In this document: positions 12,501 through 25,153 of the stretch, one piece after another | Numbering within the stretch: position 1 is the stretch's first letter | Layout: every line of letters begins with the position of its first letter | Assembly (NCBI RefSeq): GCF_901709675.1 | Contig: NC_051096.1 | Coordinates: 2,817,001-2,881,000, forward strand | Direction: 5' to 3' | Source of the DNA: Syngnathus acus | Taxonomy: Eukaryota; Chordata; Actinopteri; Syngnathiformes; Syngnathidae | Length of the DNA stretch: 64,000 nucleotides | Notes under the pieces: model-generated | What the model was told of the DNA's origin: nothing | Database searches by the model: none | What the model saw: the letters and a program-made list of their open reading frames with translations, nothing else | Position numbers and translations under genes: made by a program

Positions 12501-15500
12501 TTCAAAAATTAAAACTTTGCCGAAATTTACAGTCAAATTGAAAATAAGAGAAGGGGGAAAGCCATCCAATCAGAGACGACCTCAAAATTGGACAACCAAT
12601 CACAACATGGAATTGCCTCTGCTTCGTTTTGCATAAATAATCTTAATTTTTTGCTGAGGTGAGAGGTTGGTAAGGGGGGTTGGGGGGGTCGAAATGAGAG
12701 GCATTCTTTCATTTCATGGCCCCCCTCAAGTGGCATATGGCTGGCCATTGTCTTCAGCTGCTGAGCCAGAAGTGATGCAATTTGTTGGCGTGTCCCGTCA
12801 TTTCGCAAACGACCCGTCCCATTCAGGCCTCCAGGAAACAACGGCGCAAAACACAGAAGGGCGGCCAAAAAAGCTCGCCCAAGCTCTGCCAAATCACGGC
12901 GAGGAAGGGTGGGTAGGAGGGTGAGAGTTAGCGATTAGCGGTGGCTACGAGGGACTCGCCGCTAACGATAAGACCGCACAAGCACTTTGGCTTATGACTT
13001 GCTTGGCACAGCTGCTCGGGTCTTCATTAACAACGAGCAGTTAGCTGAAATTGAAAATTGTGAATGACCTATGTGGGGCAGTTGAGCCTTCTGCCCCAAG
13101 TTGCTTAGCAACAAGTGAAGGAACATTTGTAACCGAAGCTCTCAACCAACACATGAAAGCAGCGTGGCGTGTGTCTTGTCAATCGTTTTAGGCGCAACGA
13201 TTCGCTTCCAAATCCTCACCCCCGAGTCGCCATCGTTTTTTAAATTAACTGAGCGGTAGGGCCTCACCTTCAAAAAGCATCGTCGGCACTTTTTGGCATG
13301 ACCTCACCTTCTATCGGGACGTCCTGGTGGACGCACGGCCATCCTCGGACCCACCAAAGAAGATTTGTCAGTGGGAGTCAAATGCCTGATTTCCTGTTTG
13401 GACAAAACACAGCCTTTTAGACGTCTATGTCCGTCATTGTCCAACAGATGAATGATTCAAAAGAAAAATTTAAAAATACTTTTTTTGTGTGGAAAGACAT
13501 TTACAAGAAGCGTTTTAAGCAGACAAACGATTTCTCCCTGCAGGTCACTGACACGTTCATTTAAGCCAAAGGTCACAGTCAAATTAATGGATGGAAAAAG
13601 CCGAGAAAACAGCCAAAATGTAATTAGCGGACACCTCTAAATTGGACAACTAATCACAAGACTCGGGTTTCATCCATCATTTGAATAATTGATCATCACG
13701 TCGGGTAAATCTTGCATGAGCGGCATCATCGGTTCTTTTTGCCTGCCGACTCGCCGTGTCCTTTTTTTTTTTTTTTAAACTCTGGCAGGCGGCCCGCCAA
13801 GTTGCCAAGGGCCAATTCTGCCTAGTAACAAGTGTTGGTGCAGAAAGAACATGTTGATCTCTCGACTCCACTGTTGGCTGTCAAATGTGTAGCAGGTTAA
13901 GTCACACGGCCATCTTGGCGTCAAGTATTTGCGAGGTTCCGTTTTTATCGGGCTCTCAATCAGAACGAGCGGCCGTCTATCATCTGGCAGATGCTCGGCG
14001 CGCACGATATCAATCAGAGGCCTCCGACGCCTCGGCTTTGACCACCTTTTTTGTCATTTACTAGCTTTTTTTTTTTTTTTTTCCACCTTTTGATTTCAAA
14101 TCTATTTACGCAGACGGCCATTTGCATTTCCTAAGGCTGCGATGGCTTCAAATGCAACGAGGCCTCGACGTCTTCTCTGCATATCAAACGATCTTTCATC
14201 TGGACCATTTACTAAGATTCAACCAAAAAAAAAAAGAGCTCAGAAATGACAAGAAAATAATTCAATATGAGGCTGATTATGACAACGTCATAAATGTATT
14301 CCGCCGCGTTTCAAGTTGCCTCTTTTATGCGTCCGTCTCATTTGCATAAATGACACTACGCCACCTTTGATGGAGGTGAATAGAGTTTTTGGATCTTTGA
14401 TTATCAAGCACACAGTATATTTGTGGGGAAAAAAATATTTGATAGTTTACGGAAATTGATTTCACTAGGATTAAATAGATTGGCAGCGAAGACCCACCAA
14501 AAAAATGTTAGTCACTTGTTGCTAGGCAGAAAGTCGACACCAGCAGCTTTAAATGATTTTGTTCTTTGAAACATGATGTGACTTCACCTGCTGCCACCAG
14601 AAATGATTCCAAATCAATAGTGTTCGTCGGTTGTACGCACCTTAACCACTAGAGGGCAGTATAAATAATACTTCCTGCAGATTTGATGATGAAAGGCATA
14701 TTAGTCATTTTTCACGGATGTTAATGAATAAATGCCTGCGAGCAATGTTGAATGCATATATATATTATACTCAAATAAATGTTAGTAATTTATTATCAAT
14801 GAAAACATCACCTACTATCTTCTACTGTGCAACTCAAAACAAAAATAATCAATCAATCACTATTTTTTAATTTCCACCTCTAGAAGCCATGGAAGTAAAA
14901 AATACACGTAAAAAAAAACAAAACAAAACGAAAGGAGCGTGGCTATTTAATCCTAATGTAGCTTTTAGTCCACACTAATAGATCAGACTAGGTAATGGAC
15001 CTTTGTCACGGCCTGAGGGCGACAGGCGTAAACGTGAGCGTCGCACACGCACACACGCACGCACACGGCTACACAATCCTAATTGCTAACGATTAGCCCC
15101 CCAAAACGTGTAAATGGAACAATAAATATGGCTTTTTGAGCGCGCCTTTTACAAGCCAGCCCAGACAATCTCCGCTAATCATTAGCAAACAGCCCGACGT
15201 GCCGTTGCGGAAAAGCCGATCAAATAAAAAGTCCAGAGTTGAAAAGTGGTCATCAACCAGGCGTGAAAGGGCAAACAAAAGCTGCATTTCACACATACTG
15301 ACTGGTGAACGGAAATCTACATGCTATATGAACGCAAACTATATCATAAGAATAAAATAAAAATCTTTGCTATCTGCTGATGAATCAAGTTATTGATTAA
15401 TTCAAGAAATTGGTTACATTGCAGTGGTGGTTTGAAAAGCAACAAACACAAAAGCATATATTCTTTATCCTCCAGTAACAATTACATGACAATGCATTTA

Positions 15501-17848
15501 ATAGTCAATTTCATGGCCGGTTTTTTTTTTGTGTTAGCATGACACATTAGCATCAGCTCGAAAACAAATAGCGAACAGGCCAAACTTTGTAAACGGCAAT
15601 AAAAGGAGAGTAAAAAGTGCTGGAGGCAGTCGACGTCCTTGCGTTTCAAACGTTTGATAGCGGAAAGCGCTCTCCCCCTCTGTCGTTTGTCCAAATGAGG
15701 CCCATTCGATCAATTAAGTGCCATGGAAATGCTGATTAGGCTGATTAGCGCACACGGTCAAATAATGCGTCGTCCGCCTTTAAAAGTCAACACGGCCAAC
15801 GATGGAAAACCGGCGACAAAACACTGTGACGACCCCTGACCCCGTGGAGGCTAAAACGTCTCTTTAAAAATCAATAAGCTCCCTTCTTGGATTCATTTGA
15901 CTGTGATGTTGGTTATCTGCAGGAATCAAATAGTGGTTCCAAAATGAACAGAACCTCGCTGGGTTTTTATTTTATTTTTTTTTAAGTCCACTCTTGGACA
16001 AGGGAATAATCTCACCCAAAGAGATTGACACTTCATTTGGGGGATCAATATTTACAATTTTGTCCTTTCAGGAAGATCTGCTCCATGCTATCCTCCTCCT
16101 AAATAAGACGATCATATCTCCGTGGCCCTGGAATGAGATTCCTTACCAAATGGTGCCTTTTCTGTTCACACTTCAAGCGTGGACTCTGAGAGATAGCCGG
16201 GCAGCTCAATGTGGTGGGAGCGAGTCCGGACGGGTCATTAATCAAGCGGGGGCGGGGGTGACAGCCAGGTGGGCTTCTACGACTTGCAGCTTGGAACATT
16301 TCAAGAGCCTGACAAGAAATAAATACGCAAATAAATACATATCATTCATAAACTTGGAGTGATCGATGAAAGGGCCCTACTGCTCCAACAAAATCAATTC
16401 ATATCCAATTAACCCTTCCGTGTTTATGGCATGTTTAATAGGCGAGCAGTGATGCTTTTCCCAAAGGGTGAATAAAAAGCATGCTGCCACTTGGGGAAAA
16501 TGAGGCACAACTGGGAATTACACAGAAATGCAATTTGGAAACAATTTGATACAATTCTGACCTCTACTGGTCGGAAGTGACAAAACAAAACGTTTGCAGA
16601 CTAATACATTTTAGGCCCATCTGACAATTTCATTATTATTATTATTATTATTATTAATTCAGGTGATCCTTGCATCCTAAAAAAATAAAGTTGGATATTA
16701 AAATGGAGGCACCTATCATTCCAAGAAGTCTGTGTTGACTAAGACTGATACTTTTCTTTGTGTTTAGAGTGTCTGGCGCAGCATTTTTTTATCTGGGCAG
16801 GCCCACTTTGGAAAGAAAAGAATGCCATTATGTGAAACAAAGGCAGCAGAGTTCCACTCACATCAAAGGTCTGAGGAAAAGGTCTGCATTCCTGCAATTT
16901 GCACCTCATCTCAGCTGCATGGAAAGGTAAAAACAACACCTGGTGGGGTTATTTACATTCATCTGTACTGCATTGAACTCAAATTGCCTCGGACGACCGA
17001 GCGAGCAAATGTCTTTTTGTGTTGACGGGGATCAGAAATGCAAACGCAGTACACCCAACGACAAAAGGATGAGATGGCTCGTCCCAATACCGACTGATCT
17101 CTGTCACACAAACACTCACTGGGGGTGTCTGTAAAACTAACTGAAATGTGCAAAACAAAATGTTCACTGGTGAAATAATGACTGTGAGTCAAAGTATTGC
17201 TATTTGGAGGAAAATTAAATCCAAAGTGACCAATTATACACTTATTCTCAGTATTCTCAGAGCAAACAATACATCAGTAGTAGCAATACATATCATTATT
17301 ATTATTAGTAGTAGTAGTAGTAGTAGTATCAATACATATTATTATTATTATCGTTATTATTATCAGTAGTATCAATACATATTATCATTATTATTATCAG
17401 TAGTATCAATACATATTATTAGTATTAGTATTATTATCATTATTATTTAAAGGATGGAACTCCTGAAGTAGCCATAAAGCATATTTCTTACTTTTTTTTT
17501 TAAAAGACTCATTGGATTTCATATTTTTTACTATTTTTTTAAAAGACTCATTGGGTGTCATTGCTGTCATGTTGAAATTGCCACATGTAATTTTTTCATT
17601 CCTTGAACTGCCCAATATGACCATCATGCAAATATTATTCCGTTAACAGACTATTTACACTTTTTTTGTTGTTTCGAGGATGACTGGAAGTCCTCAAGTG
17701 TCCTTGCATGCTGCTAACGACCCATTCGAGTATCAAAAGCTCCCCATTAGCACCTGCATGCACACACCCTCCATTGTCCCAGTGGGCCTTATAAAGTCCA
17801 GTCAAGCTTTTGAACTCCTCATACCTGACTTGAGTAAGCTGCTGAATC
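9574..17848. other. About 8 kb non-coding upstream region of sall3
   Basis: No supportable exon on either strand. The left end (9574-10400) is GC-rich with CpG clusters and should hold the sall3 5' UTR and promoter. The remainder mixes poly-purine runs with non-repetitive blocks containing TAAT and homeobox-type motifs (for example 11310-11500, 12420-12660, 14090-14350, 15580-15780 and 16020-16370). These blocks are plausible developmental enhancers. Trinucleotide microsatellites occur at about 16633-16656 and 17295-17450. No full transposon with clear termini was found, in contrast to the right half of the window. Confidence 0.4.
17295..17450. repeat. ATT/AGT trinucleotide microsatellite
   Basis: Interleaved runs of ATT, AGT and TATC units with the phrase ATCAATACATATTAT repeated at about 60-bp spacing. 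This is a compound microsatellite about 400 bp upstream of the FoxH1-like start. Confidence 0.8.
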
Positions 17849-19782
17849 ATGGCCCCGTCCAGCAACAAGTTGCGAGCTCTGTTTCCTCCTGGCGTTGACG
17901 GTGCTCGCCGCGAAGTTCTCCGGAGGACCACCACCTATCTGGCCCGCATTGCCATCATCCTCCAGGACGCCCCGGATAAAATGCTCACCTTCATGCAGGT
18001 AGGTTCCACACATCTTGCGCGCACATAGGAATTGTTTCTTACCTGGTTGCATGCAACAATTTGCAGCTTATGGACAGGATGGGCCCGCTGGTTCGACAGG
18101 ATCGGAAGTCCATCGAGAATAACATCAGAGTGTGTTTGTCCACCAACAAATGCTTTGTCAAGGTAAATCCTGCATCGAAATTGTTTTTGAGGGAATTAAA
18201 CAAAAAAAAAAACAATCACTGCTTTGTCACAACAAACAGAACACGTTGGCCAAGCAAATGTCCAATCAGCAGTTTGGCCTGAGGAGTGGGAGGGGAAAGA
18301 ACTGCCAAGAAAATTGGAATAAATGCATCTAAATACTCTGAGCACCAAAAAAAACCAAACTATATTCAGTCAACGCACGTTATACAGTAATCCCTCGTTT
18401 ATCGCGGATAATTGGTTCAAAAAACCACCCGCGATAAGTGAAATAAGGTCACCAACAAGAAGTACTGGCAGGCTAACGAGTTAGCGGAAAGATGCTAATT
18501 TGCGATCGTGCTAACACGCGAAAACTGACTTCTAAAGGAATGTAAACAAACATTTGGAGCAATACTACACTGTCCTAAAGGTTAGACACGTTTCCTCAAT
18601 CTAGAAGTTTTATTTTGACTTTTAAATGTTTTTATTAATTTTGAAAAAAAATCCGTGATGTAGAGAAGCCACGATAAACGAAACGCGAAGTAGCGAGGGA
18701 TCACTATACTTATAATGTGTTCGTAGAATAAGAATAAGCACAAGTTCATCAACGTGGGAACTGCCATTTTGCTCAATACTGCCCTCTGTCGTCGAAAGTG
18801 CACTTGGACTTTTTTTCTGGGTTTGGTTCCATGAAAATGTGTACTTTGAGTTCCCCTTTACCTTTAAGCAGGGGTGTCAAACTAATTTTTTTCGCGGGCC
18901 GCATTCTAGTCATACTTTCTTTCGGAGGGCCATTATGACTGTCAACCCAAATAAATAATATTATATACAGTATAAGCTACAAAACAAACTGACAAATAAC
19001 TCGTTTTCAAATCAGACTAGTAAAAACTGGTCAAATATTTAAAAAAATATTTTTTTTTTAAAAGTGAAGACAATTTGCAATTCTAGTAATGACACAGGAA
19101 TATTACGCACAATGTCTTCGCGGGCCACATAAAATGATGTGACGGGCCGTATCTGGCCCCCGGACCTTGAATTTGACACCGGTGCCTTTAAGTGTTTAGA
19201 AGTACTGAAACATCATTTTATGGTTGTCTATGGTGCCTCCTCCAGATTCCTTTGGTCCCTGACTCCCTGGGCAGCAAGCGTAACTTCTGGAAGCTGGAAC
19301 TGAGTCTTATCACCACCAAAATGGTCCGACGTCACTTTAAGGACATCATGGACTTCTTTCCAGAGTTGAGCGGCCGGCGTGAGGACAGTGGGGGAACCTC
19401 CCCCCCACCGCCGCCATCGGTCCAGATCAGCTGCGAGGTCAAGTTTAACGGGCCCTTCTCCATTGAGTCTCTGCTGAAACGGGACAGTCCTGCCCCTACC
19501 AGAACTTCGACTCACGAAGCCTGCGTGTCCGTACAAAGTGAACGTCATCATCTTGATCATATCACGCCACACGCCCAGAAGCGCTGCCTGGATTGGGATG
19601 CAGAACATCTCATCCCTGGGCATTACTGCAGTTCTGTGATATGTCCGCCAGAGGGCTCTACTTTCAATACAACAAGCAAGCGGTTGTGTATCGGACCCCC
19701 ATTTCCCATTTATTCAGTCACTTCCTTTAACGAAACATATGTCCAATATCCTAATTATGATCCCCGCCATTTTCGTTTGTGA
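17849..19782 (+). CDS. Divergent FoxH1-like forkhead protein (three exons)
   Basis: FoxH1 proteins are forkhead factors that recruit Smads in Nodal signalling. Exons 17849-17998, 18067-18162 and 19246-19782 join in phase 0 to give 260 aa. An in-frame TGA two codons upstream fixes the start. Residues about 27-110 align with a forkhead domain: TYLARIAIILQDAPDKMLTF for helix 1, LSTNKCFVK ending helix 3, and SKRNFWKLELSLIT for the wing. The recognition helix reads NNIRVCLSTNKCF where forkheads have NSIRHNLS, so the conserved His is Val. The motif FSIESLL resembles the eh1 Groucho-binding motif that FoxH1 carries after the forkhead. No Smad-interaction motif was found, and the protein is shorter than usual FoxH1. 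Intron 2 carries two MITEs. A poly(A) signal AATAAA lies at 20046. It could be a fast-evolving FoxH1 paralogue or a decaying gene; the intact frame favours function. Confidence 0.75.
18383..18708. mobile_element. Tc1/mariner-like MITE in forkhead gene intron 2
   Basis: Begins CAGTAATCCCTCGTTTATCGCGG and ends with the near-inverse CGCGAAGTAGCGAGGGATCACTA, flanked by TA on both sides. This is typical of a non-autonomous mariner-type element. It has no coding capacity. Confidence 0.8.
18869..19184. mobile_element. hAT-type MITE with 8-bp target duplication
   Basis: Starts CAGGGGTGTCAAA and ends TTTGACACCGGTG, with perfect 8-bp duplications CCTTTAAG at 18861-18868 and 19185-19192. It is 316 bp long with GC-rich ends and an AT-rich centre. 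It lies immediately upstream of exon 3 of the forkhead gene. A sister copy is at 30828-31155 and a fragment at 47935-48052. Confidence 0.9.
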
Positions 19783-20432
19783 TTTTGTTTTTAAACAGAA
19801 GCAAAAAGAATTGCACTTTTATCTGTTTTATTACTTTTTTTATGCATGCGCATGTGATGCAGTGTAATTATGTATCGACTTTTATTACCACAGTAGTCAT
19901 CCTTTGACTTCAAAAGTTTTCTTGTCATTTTGAATTTTGTCCCACTTAATAGCATATTTTTATACTGTATTTTAACAATTAATTTGTAAGATTGCTTTTG
20001 CATTTTTTGGTCAATTTACACTCAACAATTACTTAAAACATCTGAAATAAAGTGCTGGTTGTGAACATCTAGGAGAAAAAAATATGAACACACATTGAGT
20101 AAGTTGGGCACACAATCTGTATTTGGCTTCTGCCGTCGAGTGTAACTGACTGGTGAACTCCCATTAAATTTCCAACAAACTTAAAAAATATTTCTATACA
20201 ACTTTTCATATTGGGGTGGTTCAATTTGCCACAATGACAGTGAGTACACGACTCAAAAAGTAGGTCAGCTTCACATTTATAGGTTTATAAAAAAATTACA
20301 ATCCTTTTGAAAACTTTGTATACTGATTTTACTCACACCAGGTGACAAAAAAAAAAGTGTTAACATCTTTGCAAATGTGCATCAAACGTGTGCACTCTTT
20401 AACCGACTGCATTCTTGATCATTTCTGGACAT

Positions 20433-22842
20433 TTAAAGTGGTTCAGGCAGGGCGGGTGGAGTGGGATAGAAAGAAGGTGGAATGACATAGGGTGGGGGAT
20501 GCAACCGTAGGGGAACCCCGTAGCCTTGGTACCCAGGAAAACCGCCCGAACCCACCAAATACGGTTGCGTCCAAGATGGCGTCTGGACCACGGGAATGCT
20601 TTGGAATTCCGTTGGAGGTGCATGATGCCCTCCAGCATTCGTAGCAACCGGCGGCGGATTAGCCTGGGGTTGGTTTTCTTGCTTTTGAGCCAGCGACCAA
20701 TCGTGCCACTGTGCGTATTCGGAATTGAACCACTCTCGTGCAACGGGGGCCTCGGTTTGCCATTCGGGACTTGGATGGTTGATGGGCGGATCAAACTGGT
20801 GAGAGACACCAAAGTCCTCCGCGACTGGGTCAGCGAGCTCAGAGTCTAAGTCTGGGTTCAGGTGGTTCCGGGGTGGACTTTCCTGGCTGAAGGACGTTCT
20901 CTCTAGCAGCAGCGGACCTTCAGTGAGCGGAAGCGTTACCTTGAACACCACCTGATTTTTGCCTCTGACGCTCTTGACTTTGGGGCCTCCTGCCGTGGTG
21001 AAACAAATCACATTAAAGAGTTGCCACTGAGAAAATGAGAAGAAAAAAAACACACCTGTCTTGGCTTTGTTCCACTTGCGTGCAGTCGGGTAGCTCCTGT
21101 TCCAAAGCCTGTTGACGCCTGCAAAGGAGTTGAAACGCAAATTGGTATACAGATTACTTCACAGACTACTTGTGTTTGTCAAAAGCCTCAAGTCTACTTA
21201 CACCACTTGTAACTTTTGCTGGCGAGTTTCCCGCAGAGAAACTGCGGTGCTTCGACCACCTACAAACACGACATGTTTCAAACTTCAGCGTCAACCTGAG
21301 CAGCAAAAAGAGGACGTGTCAGAAGCACACGAGGCTGACTTCCATGTCTCCTCGTCCCTCCTCGCGCTCCACCCTCTCGGCCAGCGAGTCCATCAGTCGA
21401 GTGTGGTCGGCGACGTTCGGTCCTGCCGCCTCCACCAGCTTACGCCGCGTTTCCATCTAGCGCAGTGTTGCAGGTTGAACTCCCGTGTTCTCGCTCACGC
21501 CACCTCGTGTCCGCAAACTGACCAGGTAGCTGCGCGCGTGACTCGAGCTGCTGACGTGGTGGATGAAGACCCGCGTGTGGACCCGAGTCCGGCAGCAGTG
21601 GCACAGGAAGCAGTACGTGCGACGGTCCTCCTGGCAGACGCACTCGGTTACCCTGAAAAGACCTGCCAGGCCGAAGGGGGCTCAGCTGGCGTGCAGTCCG
21701 CTTGCAAACTGAAGAAAAACGACTGGAACTGACCAATGAGAGGTTTCTTCCCTTTGTAGCGATCACGCAAGATGTGGCCAAAACTCGGAGTGGTTTCTTC
21801 GGCCCAAGAAGAACCATCACCATCTGCCAACTGCTCCTCGTTGTGGCGAATGGTGACCACCCTCTCCTCTTCGTCATGCTTGTCGTTTGAGAGGCTCTCC
21901 GGCTCGGCAGGTCCGTACAGGAGAAGCTTACTCAAATTGATTGCTTTGAAAAAAAATAGAAACATTATTTAATTCGCAACAACGGGAGGTGATGCATTCA
22001 AGAGTAGCAGAATTACCATCGCTGTCACTGGCGCCCTTCAGCATCTCAAACGTGGCATCCTCGACTTCAAGCAACTTGCAAACAAAAGACATCAAATCAA
22101 TTGATGGGTTTTTAAACAATGTCAACGGCGCTCTTCTCTAGGTCATTTAAATTAGGCTGCCGCCGCTAACGTTTTTTGTAATGACGCACCTTGATGTCCC
22201 CGGGTCCCTCCTGGTCCTCCAGCATCCTGGCGATGTCCATCAGGGGCCAGGCCAGCAGAGACATGTCAGCGTCGCTCTGCTTCACACCCGACAGCAGCTG
22301 GGGATGTCGGGCTCTCTGTCCGGCAAACACCAAAGGGTCTTAGCGGGCTAAGCTAACTAGCGCCACACGTTGCAGCTGGTTAGTAGCGGTTGTGCGGGTA
22401 CTTGCAGTGTAATTGTAGCGGTGGATGCTGCCCATGATGTGGTTGCGCATGTCGCCTTTGCTCAGCCGACACGCGCACACCTCGCAGAGGTACACGGGCT
22501 CGCCACCCCCACGCGAGCCTGCTTTCACGCATTCCGTGATGCTGCGCAGCCCTGCGGGGACGCAAAAGTCAATCAAGAGCAAAATTAATGTCCGGATAAG
22601 TTAACACAAATGATTAGAGTTAGTACCGATAATGGGCTGCAGCCGTTTGCTGTTGTTCAGGTACACCTTCAAGGACTCAAACAGCTCACTGGACAGGCCT
22701 GCAAAGAAGCACCAGAATTAAAATTGGGGTCTTCACACATGGTGGGGATCTGGTGTGCAGAACCTCTTTGTGTTCCAGTCTGCATGTTGCTTGAATCCAG
22801 ACTAAAGACCCAGCCAGCTGCAAAGGGAGGGCCGGAAAATCC
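20433..22842 (-). CDS. Matrin/U1-type zinc-finger protein, short paralogue (11 coding exons)
   Basis: I do not recognise this gene. Coding exons: 22764-22785 (exon extends to 22842), 22627-22698, 22402-22551, 22190-22311, 22017-22074, 21734-21943, 21523-21662, 21340-21456, 21202-21259, 21056-21118 and 20433-20989. All junctions are in frame, giving 522 aa. Two degenerate zinc-binding modules start after PIIG and PLIG: first YLCEVCACRL...HIMGSIHRYNY, then YCFLCHCCRT...HHVSSSSHARSY. Each has C-x2-C and H-x5-H spacing as in U1/matrin fingers, which often bind RNA. Each finger exon is followed by a helical exon and then a 58-nt exon. The C-terminus is Pro-rich, ending PPSFYPTPPALPEPL. The start is the first ATG in its exon (22785); the frame is open upstream to the acceptor, and a 5' UTR exon may end at 23780. 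The same exon grammar recurs in the gene at 51437-63965, so the two are paralogues. Confidence 0.75.
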
Positions 22843-23779
22843 CTGAGAAGAGAGATAAGGCAAATATTTAGTATTTTGACGTGCGGGTAACAATGTGGCC
22901 TCTGTTGTGGCTTTCACTTAACTTTCAATTGCAATACTGTTTAAACTGCTGTTAGGTTCATCGACATTTACAAAGAATTTCACAGAGAGTTGTCTTCCTT
23001 GGCCAATCGCGCCCTTCCTCCATACAGCCTGGCTACTTTTGAGTTCATTACATTGGGTGGCGTTTACACAAATGTATAGCTTCTCTTGTTCACAAGTAGT
23101 ATGGACATCTCATGATAAACTCATGACCTTTGTTAAACAAGGATGTTTTTGTTTAAAGCGAATCATGACTCCAGCCATATGCTCTTGAGCCAACATCTTT
23201 GTTTCCACAACATTCAATCTCGGTTGCACAGTCACATACAACAAAGATCTTCTATACTTACATAGAATCTAATGATAATATTTGACATATTTCCCAACAA
23301 ACGTTAAATTGAGTTTTTACTTAGGGGCTGTAGTGATTCGTTCTACACAAGATGGCGTCTGAATTCAGTTAGAAAAGCGAGCGAATACCAAAACATCACA
23401 CAAATGACATAAATGTAATCGTTAAATCGAGAAATGTTTCTTGTCACACGAGTTGTGTGGACACTTCCGATTGTTTGGGTTGTAATTTTAATAGAAAGGT
23501 AGCCGGAAATGCTTGGAAATAAGATGAACTCGCATGTCGAACTTCACAGCAAACCTGTTGCTTAGTACGAGTAAAAAAGAACAACTCAAATCTCTGTTTA
23601 TTAGTTAGTTTGAACATTAATAACAAAATAATCTGTTAAGTACCTCGAACGATATCGTTTTAGTTTAAATACACGTCGAGAAAGTCCTATTGTTGAAAAA
23701 CGACGTTGCACGTCGCCGCTCTTTTCCATGTTTATCAAACCGAAACTAAACAAAAAGCGAGCACTGACTTTCAACTTAC

Positions 23780-23925
23780 CTCCGGAAAGTTGAGCCTTTA
23801 CTTTGTATGCAATCACTACTACCTAAAAAGAGTGACAAAAACTGTTAAAAAGCTCGTTCTTTTAGGAATAAATCTAACCCGCGTGGATATTTGGGGCACT
23901 TTCCGAGTGGCAGCGACTTCATGAC
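23780..23925 (-). other. Possible 5' UTR exon and promoter of the short zinc-finger gene
   Basis: A strong donor (CCGGAG followed by gtaagt) lies at 23780, upstream of the first coding exon on the minus strand. The phase does not suit coding into the next exon, so an untranslated exon is more likely. The left border of the transcript is unknown. Confidence 0.35.
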
Positions 23926-24237
23926 ACAACTTCCGCCCGTTATCCATTCTGCGCATGCGCAAATTGGAAATACGCTTTAAATGTATGTTAAAATGTTTTA
24001 TTTACGCATGTTTGTATTTAAACGTCATGTATCTGTTTCTGGGGGTTTTCCTAGTTTTGTAGCCTCTGTATCTTTGCTTGGGGAAGTATTAAGGCTGTTG
24101 TCAAACTGAAATGTGGTCCGAGAACGCAAACGTTTGACCAGGATCACAAGATGGCGCTATGGAGCCACACTTTTTTTCTTCTTTTTTTTTAATATATAGT
24201 AATCTATTTTTCAAAATATTTAATATTTTAATTTTTA

Positions 24238-24291
24238 TTTAATAAAGCAATTTATTATTATGAACTCATAATAATAAATTGCTTTATTAAA
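24238..24291. repeat. 54-bp near-perfect palindrome
   Basis: Two 26-bp arms (24238-24263 and 24266-24291) are exact inverse complements separated by the dinucleotide AC. The arm contains AATAAAGCAATTTATTATTA. The sequence would form a long AT-rich hairpin or cruciform. It lies in intergenic DNA between the zinc-finger gene and the immune block and is not part of any transposon end I could recognise. Confidence 0.9.
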
Positions 24292-25153
24292 AAGAGTCTT
24301 AAGGTTTTTGTTAGGTTTATTTCCCAAAATAAACAATGAGGAGAGAAGACGCTTCCAGTTTCTTGCAAGGAGAATAGGAGGCTGTTCTCTTATCTATTCT
24401 CCTGAGCCCTCCCATAAACCTCACTTTTATTCACTTTGAGGTCACTAGGTTACATAAGGGCGATGCCTTTAAGGGGTGGGGAAATCAGCAAACAGGCATC
24501 CACCCTGCACTTGTTATGTTTCTTGCAGAGTGACTGCAAGCAAGCATTCGCAGATAAGCTCTTTTGCACATCATTTCATCACGTCATCTAAAAGCAGAAA
24601 GATCGTCTCCGATTGTTTCCTCATATTGCCGGCTGGAAATCAGCTCGGGTCAAGCAGACTTTTGGTTCCTCTGCTTCTGATCCACACACTTTCCACAATA
24701 ATCACAAATGTATAATAAAACATAATAAATCATAACGAAATATCATTCCTACAGTTTTTAAGGGCTCAAATTCATCCAGATATCAACTTTCATGATGCAA
24801 CTTCCAACCGGTGGTAAAGAATGACTTGATTTGTTTAATTACACAAAAGCAAAGTGAACAAAAAAGTCAACTTTCCACTTGGGTTGGCCATTTTGCATTT
24901 CAACTCTCAGTCTTGAAAGAGTGGCAAGCTTCTTGCACGCAATTTCCTCGTTTTTGCCTACCTGGTATCTGGTGAATTTCTCGCTTGATTCACGGTACTA
25001 TATGACAACTGTTGGTCAAATATTCAAAACTACAAACTGGAAATAAATAACATTTTCTTTTGGGTCTGTGATACAGTGAGTACACATGAATTAATTTTTT
25101 TTAGGAAAAGAATAAATCCAGGTTGTAAATGCATGTCAGTGCTTCTGAAGGAG

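Noticed and set aside
22786-22842. Upstream in-frame extension (GFSGPPFAAGWVFSLDSSN) of the short zinc-finger gene
   Set aside because: Kept out of the CDS because the only upstream exon candidate, ending at 23780, does not match in phase. It could be coding if another upstream exon exists.
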